NCBI GenBank assembly: GCA_024305405.1
Contig: JAKNDB010000015.1
Coordinates: 254,001-318,000 of the forward strand
Reading direction: 5' to 3'
DNA: 64,000 nucleotides
Source: Dirofilaria immitis
Lineage: Eukaryota; Nematoda; Chromadorea; Rhabditida; Onchocercidae
Position 1 is the first letter of the stretch. The number at the start of each line of letters is the position of its first letter. The notes under the pieces are model-generated. The model was not told the origin of the DNA, did no database searches, and saw nothing but the letters and a program-made list of their open reading frames with translations. This document shows, piece by piece, positions 25,879-42,949 of this stretch. The position numbers and the translations under genes were made by a program.

Positions 25879-26980
25879 ATACATAAATTCTCTCCTTTTA
25901 ATGCTACTATTTTTGTCCGATCGTGTATTAATTCAACTTTATTCAACCCCTAACATCAATAAGCCTTGAATAATCTGCCTACAATTAATAGAAAATTCAA
26001 GCTATCAATTATATTATCGATATTCCTCAACGAATTTATATACAACGAATAAAATCCGTCGCAACAAAATCCCCTTATACAACAAATTTCTCTCCAAGTT
26101 TCCAGTTCTTCAACATCATAAGATAAATGTTTTACGACAATTTAAGATGGTATCATATTTTATCATATGTCCTGAATTAATGAATGATTGCTTTTCTAAA
26201 ACATTTATTTTATCATTTTTAAATTATTATTTTATGCACCAAATGAAATCTTCGATATGGTAGTGTTCTATCAAATTATCATATTGTGTACGATTAAATT
26301 AAAATTAAACAGCTAGAAATTTGAACATTAGCGATCAAATTTTCAGCTTCCAATAGATATGACTAATTAAATTGAAGAAGGAATGGATGGCAGATTCATA
26401 GAAAATCTTTAAAATATTTTGATGACTAATTAAATTGAATAAAAGAATAGGCCAACAAATTGATAGATTGAATGAATCGAGAAAAAATTTTTATTCTTTT
26501 CTATGTTATTTTGCATTTATCCTTTTATCGTAAAGAAAATTAAATTATTCCTTTTTAGAACAAAAAATTTTTGATTTTTTTCGAAAACGAAAAATTTTTT
26601 GAAAAAATTTTGACTTTTTCTAAAAATGAAATAAGAAATTTTTACTACCATAATATCAGTAAATTCATATGAGAAAAAAAGTATATAAATAAAGAAAACA
26701 ATAATCGAAAACATTAAAAAAGAGTAATTTGGAAAAATTAAAAATTATAACTGATAAAATGAATCGAGGAGAAGTTTATTCGTTTATAAGAATCAAAAAT
26801 TTTGAAATTGAATCTATGAATAAATAAAAATTGATTAATTTAAAATTAAATCAATAATACTTATATATAAAGTATTTCGATAATTTTAATAGCTAAATCA
26901 CTTTATAAATAATTTTTCCATTTATTATTGCTGATGCTATGTTTGTTCGAGCAGAATTTTTCTTAAACATTTTTTTCTAG

Positions 26981-29508
26981 GCTCATCCAGGTGATATGAT
27001 CATTCCAGTTCCCTACATTTCAAAGCTTGGCGCTAAATTACAACCCGGTCAAACTCTTATCGTTCATGGTACCGTGCAAACTGATGCAACTGAGTAAGTA
27101 AAATTAATTGCAAATGATGAAATGATGTGAAAAAAATAATAGTAATTTTATCAATAAAATAGGATATGTTGAGTTCTATGAAATTGTATCAATTTCTATC
27201 ATAAATAACTTTTCAAATGATATTTTTGATATAATTTATCAGCTAAGGTTTGATGCATTATCGGTAGAAATCGTACATTTTTATATTAATGACATCATGT
27301 TTTAGACAAAAGTTGTTTTATAGGTTTGAAATAAATCTATTAAATGGTTCACCAAATATTGAAACATCAAATGCTACTATTTTTCATATGAAAGCTTATT
27401 TCAAAGAAAATCGTATAGTCTACAATACTTATGAGGTATGATAACGATTTATCTTTTAATCTATCTATCAAACTTACAATATCATTAAATCTAGTCCATT
27501 TAAAGAAAATGACTAGATGCATATATCGTTTTGGATAAAACTATGCAACATTATAGAATAGCTTAATTGTGATCTCAAATATAAATGTTAGCATTCTGAA
27601 TTTAAATTATTAATTATCAAATTTATAGAGAAATAACTAGGTAACTTTTCATTTTAAAAAATCAATAAAATATTTTTTTTTGAAATCATCAAACGAATGA
27701 AATGAAACGAAAATATTTTATGATTTTTTTGCTAATTTTCTTCGATAGTTGGAAAATTGTCTCATCAATATCAGAGGACATAACATTTAAATTATAATAC
27801 CGGAAGATGTATTTGTCTAATATTTTATCGGTAATCAAAGAGTATAATGTTCAAAAATCTGAATATTGGAAACGTATCTTATATTGAATAATTATGCAAT
27901 AATGATTTTACATCAAATTAAATTTAAATTAGTTATTTTATATAATATTCATTTTTGCATAATATAAAATTTTATTTAGAACAATAAATGGGGTAAAGAA
28001 GAGAAATCATCAAATCCTTTTAAAAAGGTGATAATTTCGATCTTCGAATTCGAATTCATGAGGATAAATTGGAAATTTTGGCAATCAAAAAGAGCTTCAT
28101 GTTTACAAAATTCGTTTAAACATCAGTTTGGTGGAATATTTAGCCGTCCGTGGAAATGTTTCATTAAAAGGTGTACATTGGGGTGGTCGATACTATAATA
28201 TGCCATTTGAAATGCAATTCCCGGCTGGTCATCTACATGCTGGTAAAATTATTTTATTATAATATATATTTTATATAAGAATTTATTCATGTATTGAATT
28301 ATTCAATAATTTTAATTTGTTAGCTTAATCTCGAGATAATTTATTTTTTAAAGTTGGAATTATAATATCTTAGTATTAACAATTAATTATTGCTTATTCA
28401 ATAAAGTGCCATAATTGTTTTTTTTTTTAATATTATTCCTTATCATTCATAAATGATAATTTTATTTAATTAATAATATCCAATCAAATGATTGAAATAT
28501 GTTAAAATAATCTTTGATTGATATATTATAGAGGAACGACTTTATCTATACGGTATTCCAAAAGGTGAACGTTTTGAGGTTAATTTTGTAGCCGAAAATG
28601 GCGATATTCTATTTCATTTTAATCCACGTTTCAAGGAAAAAAGGTATTTAAAAAGAAAAAATAAAGATATTGCTAACTTTTAACTATTATTTTAGAAAAT
28701 TTTTTCGATTTTAAAAATATTTTTGATTAAAATATTTAATCATTTGTCGTTACATTATAAACATTCCCACATATAAATATGCTTTATCTTAATTTGTTTA
28801 TAAATTTTTATGACATTTTTTTTTCGTTTAAAACTTATTATTAGTTATCAGTTATAGATCGTACGTAATGCAAAAATTGGTGATGTTTGGGGACAGGAAG
28901 AACGTGAAGGTATATTTCCGTTTAAGAAAGATATTGGTACCGATATTGTTTTTCACAATGAACCTTACTCAATTCAGGTAAACAATTTATTCTAAATTTA
29001 ATAAATTATCTATAATATTTTATGAAAATGATAATAATAAATTTTATTAATTTGTATCAGTAAAAAAAAATCAGAGTTCTTGTTTCTTATGTAAGGATAC
29101 CTGGCGTAAATTTCAGATTCGTTTTTTTTTACAAGGATTTTTAAAGATTTTATATAATTTGATAGTATACCGTGTATTATTTTTCATTCAATTAAGTTAT
29201 TATATTTTTTGCTCAAATAAGTTATTATTTATTCGTAATTTTAAATTTAATTTAATATCATTGTTTAATGATAGCGAATAAATTTAACAATTTATCATAT
29301 TAATCTATCATGCATTTATTGATTCATAAGAATCAATTCAACATTTGAAGAAATAGAAATTATGGCAAATTTATGCAAATTTTAGATATTTGTGGATGGT
29401 AAGCGTTACGGTACATTTGCACATCGTACATCGAATCCTCATAACGATTATGTCCGTCTTCAGGTAGTTGGTGATTTTGAGATAACAGGAATGGAATATA
29501 CGATGTGA
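26981..29508 (+). CDS. Tandem-repeat galectin (two carbohydrate-recognition domains), 5' partial
   Basis: A beta-galactoside-binding lectin. Exons: 26981-27093, 27324-27435, 27980-28242, 28532-28643, 28858-28977, 29386-29508 (TGA). Domain 1 opens with IPVPYISKLGAKLQPGQTLI and ends near HWGGRYYNMPFEMQFPAGHL. Domain 2 holds the full sugar-binding pattern HFNPRF...IVRN...WGQEER and ends KRYGTFAHR...ITGMEYTM. In domain 1 the equivalent positions read HMKAYF...IVYN...WGKEEK, so Asn, both Arg and perhaps affinity are changed. Three one-base losses interrupt the frame, all in A/T runs: 28022-28026, 28076-28079 and 28637-28642. Adding one base to each run restores continuous homology, so the gene is probably functional. 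The start codon lies in an upstream exon not identified. Confidence 0.88.
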
Positions 29509-31240
29509 TTAATTTATACAACTTCGCTTTATTTTATTTTTTTCTTTCGGCTTTTTTTTCGTTTTACCTTACATATTTAATCTCTTATCATTATGAACTT
29601 TTTTTTTCATCAAATTTATACTACTTTGATTTGTTTGTATATCATTTCGATTTGTTTGTTTTATAAGTTTGATAATCCGACGTAAATTGACTTTCATGTC
29701 ATTATGCTTTTTTTTAATCTTCTTTTAAAAATATGAACCTTTTTGAAATTTTTAAAATTGCATTTTTTTGGTTTCATTTATAAATAATTAGAAAATGTTT
29801 CTCGTTGCTATAATAATAGATAGTTTGAATTAAATTTAAATTTTAATTCGTCATTAATGTGAAACTGATTTGTTTCATTTCAATTAATATTACTACATTG
29901 AAATAATTAAACAAAGATTTTTAAAAACTTCTTTCTTGTATTGTATTTTTATTTTTGCATAAAACCATTTTTTTTTATCATATCATTTATTGGTATTTGA
30001 ATTTATTTTAATTACTAATGGATAATTGCAAGTATTTAAATTTTTAAAGTGATAATAATTATCGTCGAATATTACGGAGCAATCAATTTTTAATCTTATT
30101 AAATTATAAAAAATAAGATAAAGGACGAAAATAAAAACAAAAAAGAAATGCGAAAAAAATGAGATAAACAAAAAATGAAAATGAGAATATATTTGAAAAT
30201 TAATTTTTTGAAAAAAAGTGAAATTTTAAATAATCAGTGCATGAGATAAAGTTGATTTATTTCTTTGAAAATTTCGGAACTGATATTTTTCATCGAGGTT
30301 TTACTTTTCTTTTTAGTGCAATGTTTAATTTTAAAATTATGAATTAATGATTTCCATCAATGTTTCAATTTTTTTTTGAATTCCAATATTCATTGGTTTT
30401 TCGAAATTTATAACTTCCATACTTTTTTATATTGGAAAAAATAATTACCTGTATTAATCATTCATCATGCTTCAATGTTATATGTCAGTTTCAATCAACA
30501 AAATCATTTAATTTAATCTAATTAAACTAATTAATCAATTAGTCATTGCGCGTGAGAAAATTGACGAAAATGTTCGAACTTTATCAGTACTTATTTCTTA
30601 ACATTCATTGACATTGAAATGTCGTTAAACATCATTCTTAAAAATTACCAGAATACTTTAGAAAAAAATTCAAAATATTCGGAGAATGATCAAATTTATC
30701 AAATTAATTTAAGCGTAGATTCTAAATAATTTCATTTGTGTACCAGTGATCGATATATATTTCCGAGAAAGTTCGTATGATTCGGATGCACTTATAATCG
30801 ACGTGTACAAATGTCATATTGTCAATAGGTTTTGTTGGGTATGTTGGTGTTTTGAATGGTCACGGGATTTTGGTTTATCTCGGGATTATTAGAAAATTAA
30901 TTCCATTATAACTGGAAAAAAATTAGTCAACGAAATTTAATATTCTGTGGTTTGATCCTAACTAATTGTCGAGAAAATTTAAACTAACAATATCGAATTA
31001 ATCCTAATATGACAATATAATGTCAAGACATAGAATTAACTAATGTTAATATGGAAGTATAGATATGAAGGCATATTAGATTGATTAATTTTGTTTTCCA
31101 TAAAGTCAATGGGCATGTTTTTCAATTCTCTTCAAAGTGTGCATTCATTATTGAAATGAATGAATATTGAAGTTTCAGTTATTGGAAGGTTTAGTTAAAA
31201 TAAGTTTCGTAAATTGAGATTTTCCTTTTTTCTTTTAATA
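29509..31240. other. Intergenic, galectin to SURF4
   Basis: AT-rich sequence between two plus-strand genes. I see no exon with protein-like composition; a small minus frame at 29983-30171 is Phe/Tyr/Ile-rich low-complexity and unconvincing. Confidence 0.5.
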
Positions 31241-31249
31241 TAATTGCAG
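31241..31249 (+). promoter_or_regulatory. Splice acceptor just before the SURF4 start
   Basis: TATAATTGCAG ends 19 bases before the ATG at 31269. It is either a spliced-leader site or the acceptor of a 5'-UTR intron. Confidence 0.5.
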
Positions 31250-31268
31250 TTATTTTCAAGTACCGAAG

Positions 31269-33541
<2,273 letters not shown>

Positions 33542-35170
33542 AAATATATTGTTTAAATTATTATATAGAAGCTTTCCTGTCACCAAAATATGTGATTTTT
33601 CATCCAAATCGATGCATGGCGAATGATGATATAATTCTCATAAAAATCAAAAAGCCGAACAGTTTTTTTTTTCAAATTAAAAAGTACAATATAGTCATTC
33701 TATTCTTAATTTGATTCCGGTGGATTATCGTTTTATAAGTGATGGATTTTAGCAGCAGCTTTTTGATTATAAATTTTTGAGCTTGAGGTCTATTAGTAGC
33801 TTTAATAGATATCATATAAGATAGGAGAACGAAACCTTTTACATTGAGCATATTTGTTTATGATGCAGTGCACTTGTTATGTATCCTATAATTTTATTTT
33901 GTTTATTTAATTAGAGCAATTCCGAGAGATTTTTGGTTGTTCGTTCTTTTTTTTATTTCTTAATATTTTATAAGTCATTTCTAGCATTTATCCAGCCTAG
34001 ATTCGACTTTTTTTCCTCATCTTCATTGCAGAAATGATTATTCTATTCGAATCAAAAGGCATCAATTTCTAGCTTGATAGAGTGGGATTTATCATTTAGT
34101 TAGTTTACTGATATAACGAAGTGAAATCAGTTCGCCAAGTTTTAAAGTTCGATTAGCAACGCATAAAGATCAGAAGAAACGACAAATCATTCAGCTTTGC
34201 TTTGTCGATTATGATAATTGACAAGTTTTCAGGGTTTGACTTCTTTTTTTTTTTTGGAAAATTTTCGTTGAATTTTATTTATTGGTTTTCTTTTTCAAAA
34301 AGCAACTTTGCTTTTTACAGGACAGGTTATTTCATATTATAAATTTTTATGAAATATTTTTTAAGTATCGTTTTTCTTGTCTTCTTGTTTTGTAAAATCT
34401 TGAATTTAGTTAGTCATATTTAGAAACTAAAACTTTTATTGTTAAAACTATTTATAAACTTAGCATGCTGTTGTTCCTATTCAGTTTTCTGGTATACTTC
34501 ACAAATGGTGATTACTTGATATTGTTGGATGATCCGAATAAGAACGAAATGAAAGTAAAAGTTTCTAATAAACCCTATGAAAAATAAGTCATTTTGGCGG
34601 ATCAGAGTTTTTTCTTCTACTTAACGGAAATCTTCATATGGAAAGCATATATTCGATATATTTATCTTCTCTTGTTGGAACAAAATGATCAAGTTAGCAC
34701 CACATCGCTTATAATATCGATTCCAAAATTATGGCATGTAATCCGCGACATGAATATACCCTTATAATATTATTTTGTTATTGAAATATACACTTTACTG
34801 CCAGGCAACTTTTTTGACAATGCAAGTGGACATTCGCAGCCAAAATTGCTTTTTATTTGAAGTTAAGTATTTTCTTGTAAGATTAGCAACTTGTTTCCAT
34901 TATTGAAATGTTTCAAAATGATGAAATCTTGTTTTGATAAAGCAAAATAGAAGTGCACTTTAGTTTCAATTTTGAGAGGTTGAAACACTTGAAATTAATT
35001 TCAAAATTTCGAGAAGTAAAGCTTAATACAGGCACTTGCAAGGCTTTCATTGTCTGCAGTATATATATTTTAGAAATTTTAATGATCAAATTAGAGAAGG
35101 CCATAGTTAGTTGACGATTCAATTTTCCTTTAATTCTTATTCTTTTTATCTAAAACTCTGTTGAATGGAT
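33542..35170. other. Intergenic, 3' of SURF4
   Basis: Probable SURF4 3' UTR followed by AT-rich spacer. A minus frame at 34913-35122 has no supporting splice sites or recognisable motif. Confidence 0.45.
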
Positions 35171-35457
35171 TTATGGCACCGAAGTTTTTATAAAGATGTG
35201 CAAATATTTCCAATGCTTTGTCTTTTTTTTAAATAAATAAAACGAGACATATAAATAAACGAAGATAAATTTACAAACAGTAAATGAAAAGAAGACATCC
35301 AAAGGAGTGTTTGCCATGGAGAGAAGATAACAAAATATATGATGAATATATAGCACAAGGATGTAAATAACCAAAATGTAGGGATTTTATAATGTTTACA
35401 GGAACAGGCTGCTTCTAAAAACATCTAAAATGGAAAAGCATTCATACAAAACAAAGA

Positions 35458-35778
35458 TTATACGAAATGAAGAAGAAAATTGTATACATTTCGGATAAAA
35501 CCAAAAAATATGTTCGGCAAAGTAGCGACTGCTTCACAACTCCGAATAAAGGAGGTACGTGAATAACGCCGAATATGCACAATCATTAGTACGGAAGTGG
35601 GAATCTTTAAAGCGAAAGCAAATTCCATATAAGCACGTGTATTTACATAATCTTCTATGTTATTGACAAAAGCCACAAATATGAATGCACTCAATAGTCC
35701 AAAATTATTTTTTGATGCCAGAGCTATGATATAATCATTTTTTCAGAGTTAAGTATAATATCTGGTCCATCTTTATTT
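35458..35778 (-). CDS. Unrecognised protein-like exon, hydrophobic
   Basis: I do not recognise this product. The stretch ALASKNNFGLLSAFIFVAFV ... MEFAFALKIPTSVLMIVHI ... RSCEAVATLPNIFFGF has balanced, protein-like composition in a region whose flanks are low complexity. A TAG acceptor at 35779-35781 precedes it and an ATG at 35768-35770 would open it (MDQILYLTL), but the frame needs a one-base change in the A-run of GAAAAAATG near 35740. A donor (AATGTATAC) may end the exon near 35491, with a further small exon at about 35290-35410. It lies downstream of RAB-14 and of the Pcc1-like reading on the same strand. Confidence is limited. Confidence 0.35.
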
Positions 35779-36030
35779 CTACATATTAATATATAGACTT
35801 TGCAGTGTCATGGATAAGAAATTCAAACTAACGCATGCAGTTGTAACTTCATCAGTGGTCATACCTTAACTATTTTAAAACTTCTTTAAAATACTTTTAA
35901 TTACTTTACAAATACTTTCAAACTTCTCGACTAATCTAGTCTCGATTTCGGATTTATAATCCACTATCAAACAAGCATATTCGGCATCAGCTTTGGTTGG
36001 ATAACGATATGCTTGCAGACATCAACCTAT
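35779..36030 (-). CDS. Pcc1/LAGE3-like (KEOPS subunit) reading, frame-disrupted
   Basis: Pcc1/LAGE3 is the dimerising subunit of the KEOPS complex that makes t6A in tRNA. Exon A (about 36013-35916) reads AYRYPTKADAEYACLIVDYK then SEIETRLVEKF, which fits the Pcc1 pattern (Tyr/Phe-Pro-Ser/Thr, then Ala-Glu-x-Ala, then D-E, then V-K). Exon B (about 35869-35782) reads TTDEVTTACVSLNFLSMTLQ and stops after SLYINM, matching the A-D---LR-SV-NFLD-L-L end of the family. The join between them, and the entry to exon A, each need a one-base adjustment, and the start is uncertain (MNRSKKVRQSW near 36150 is a candidate). Identification is by pattern only. It follows RAB-14 closely on the same strand. Confidence 0.4.
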
Positions 36031-36290
36031 TGAATACAATAAAGAATATCCTGATATTCGGAAATAACAGACTTTCCTCATTAAAAGATAAAATTATATC
36101 AAACTTTCCAACTTTGCCTAACTTTTTTCGAGCGATTCATCACAAACACCAGCTATCTATTGCTCGTTTGCAAATAAATTCAAAACGGAAAAACAGGAAT
36201 TTTGATTTACTATGATTATATACTGTTGACCATCCGGAAAGAGCCAGCTTGTTGAAGAAATAAAACTGGCAGTAAAAATTTTTATTTCTG

Positions 36291-39759
<3,469 letters not shown>

Positions 39760-39792
39760 CTAATTATCATCATTGATCGAATTATTTGAAGC

Positions 39793-39839
<47 letters not shown>

Positions 39840-42800
39840 TATCATCATCATTGTCGGCAAAATTCAAATCACCATTATCACTTGTTTTATCATATGTATG
39901 CTTAAAGCAATCAGTGCTGTAATCAATGTTACTATCACCGCTATCACTACTCTCATCATTTCCGTCAATGTCATCGTCATCCACTGTATTTTTGATCGCA
40001 AGAATTCCTCTCAGTTATAATATTATTACTTCCATTGATACCATTGGGATCTTCGCTTATACTTCGTACAATATTGCTATCTGATTGAGTAATACCATCA
40101 TTGTTGTCATCTCTAGTGGTACTATTGTCGTTTTCAAAGGTATTATTACTATAACCTTCAATAGCTTCACTACCTTGAGCTTCATTAGCATTATCATTCT
40201 TATCCCAACAATAATCTAGAGCAGTTGAACTATGATAGATACTGCAACCAATACGACCAATATCATCAGCATGTTCAACAGTCAAAAGTTCACTCAAGCT
40301 TGGGACATGAAAAATTTCACCATGAAATCCCATGACATCATCAATATCATTACTGCCTGTTTCCATTGCATCCAATACAATTAATGTCAATCCAAGTGAA
40401 CAAATATTCAATGCCCATTGAATAATTTGTAGGACATGATCAATCTAAATTTACGCTACGTGATTAATTGAAAATTAACAACTTGTAATACGTGAAAAGT
40501 CCCAAATTACGTGATCAGTTTTAAATTTACGATTTGTATCTTTTTAATCAATTTTATTTTATAAATTTTAAAACTCTTGAATATATATGTATGTATGTGT
40601 TGGATAAAATTATTGCAAATGATAAAAGATATAATAGGCTTTATATCAGTGATATATAATTTTGAGAATTATTTATAGATCAGTTAATTTAATTAATTAA
40701 AAGGAAATATATACCGCAATATAAAATATTCGGGCATTAGCATGACGAAAAATCTTAGTATGACGTATCATCATTGTAACAACAATTTGAACAATTCCTG
40801 CTTGTGCCATTATCAATAGTAATATTGTCAACGAATCTGATAGCAACTGTAAATTAATTAATTTAATAATTATGCAAAAAAAATCGGAAAATAAATTTTT
40901 AGAAAATTTTCAAATTTTAATTAAATTTTATTTTCTATAATAAAAAGCATAAATTAAAAAGCGTAATCAATCTTGCTAATGATAAATACTAATGATAATT
41001 TCTGGCATTTTTGATATTTAATTTATTTGCTATTTTGAACTAGGATAAAATAATTGAAAATCAAAAAAATAATATAATTGTAAGCAATTCGTTTAATGAT
41101 TAAAATTAAATTTCTGATATTTTCGATATTTGATTTATCAATTTGATGTTAATTTAAAAACGTTTTAAAATGAGAAACCTGTATAATAAGTATAATTACA
41201 CATCTTTGAAATCGTTGATGTTTACAAATCCAAATTTGCAGCAAACATGTTGAAATGGTATTAATCCATAAGAATAATTCGGTACCAAATACGAGATCAA
41301 GTTTTGTTGAAAAAATTTATACATCTATAATTTATTTTTTTGAATAATTAAATAAAAATTTTAGAAATAATTTAATTTAGTAAATGTATTTCTAAAATCA
41401 ATATATTATTATTATAAGAGAAATTGGTTTGATTAAAAATACTTTTAATACACTTTTCAATCACTTATATCATTTCAAATATCAAATGATTCGATTTCAT
41501 TTTCTTTTTTTTTTTTTAAATTCTATAATCATATCGTTCATTTCACTTATTTATTTAAGAATAGTTTGAAATATTCAAATATTTTATATATGTTTATTTC
41601 ATTCTATGTAAGATTTTAAAACATTAATCGATTTTTATACAAATTTATTAATACAATTTGCATTTCAATTTAACTATTTATTTTAAATTTAATTTAATTT
41701 CTTAATTTAAAATAGAGAGAAATAAGAAATTTAAGTCTATTTTTATAAAATTTACCAATACTGTGAAAATAATTTCAATAACAACAATAACAATAAGTGT
41801 ATAGGCTAAAAAATTAAGCCAACGAAGTGGGCCTATAACGTTTGTCGGCTGTGTAAGTAATACTGTATGCTTTGTTATCGTTCGAAAACAGAATATCGCT
41901 GATTTTACTGATAAAAAAGCTAAACCAATTGCAATGAGAAAATAATTACCTGAAAAAAGCAAAGAAAAAAATGAAAAATAAAAAGCATTTTATTCTAAAT
42001 TTTAAAATATAAAAATTAAATAAAAAATCAATTTAAATTATTTTGATTGATAATTATTGTACGAAAATGTTACTAACATATCATAATAAATGATTAATAA
42101 ATTTTTCATTTAAAAAAAAAGTATTTTTGAAATAAACGGTACGAAAAATTTCTCCGAAACAATAGTTTGACAATTGATGATAAGATATCAGACAAAATAT
42201 TATCGGAAAATAAGAAAAAAAGAGAGAAAGGTAACATTTTAAGGTTTATTTAAATATTTGAAAAAGTTATAATTTTACTATTATTATAATTATTGGCATA
42301 TAATTTAATGCAATTCAAATATTAAGGTATATAATTATTAACTTTCAATTTAATGCAATTCATATATTAAGGTATATAATTACTAACTTCCAATTTAATG
42401 CAGTTCAAATATTAAGGTATATAATTATTACCTTCCAATTTAATGCAATTCGATTAAGATATAATTATTAGCTTCTAATTCGATGCAATTCATATATTAA
42501 GATATTTAAGTATGCAATCGATTCAAACATCAAGTATAAAAATAATCGATTCAAATATTATGGTATATAAATTACTAGCTTTTAATTTAATACAATTCAA
42601 ATATAATGGCATATAATTATTAACTTATATAACCCAGTGCAATTCAAATACTATGATATATAAATTGTTAGCTTCTAATTGAATGGGATTCAAATATTAC
42701 GGTATGTAATTATCAACTTTCAATTCAATACAATTCAAATATTGAAGTAACCAAAAATAATTAATAAAAAGTCTTACTATTGATAGCGAAATTATAAATG

Positions 42801-42913
42801 CTTTTATTCATAACATTATATAATTGACCAGTAAATAATGATTCACCAAATGAGTAAATCATATGAATGGATGCATTTAGGATGATAATTGATAAAACAG
42901 CCAGAAGTTTCTG

Positions 42914-42949
<36 letters not shown>

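Larger units (their letters stand above)
22877..26980. other. Intergenic region upstream of PRPF38B and of the galectin
   Basis: About 4.1 kb of AT-rich sequence. It includes the 5' flank of PRPF38B, an A-run (23587-23602), an inverted-repeat element, a CA microsatellite and a short hairpin, each listed separately. The galectin acceptor at 26980 implies an upstream exon carrying its start codon, but I could not identify it with confidence. Confidence 0.4.

Noticed and set aside
35171..35424. Overlapping hydrophobic minus frames
   Set aside because: Three frames are open at once, composition is Phe/Tyr/Ile-biased, and I cannot choose one; only noted as a possible further exon of the unknown gene upstream.
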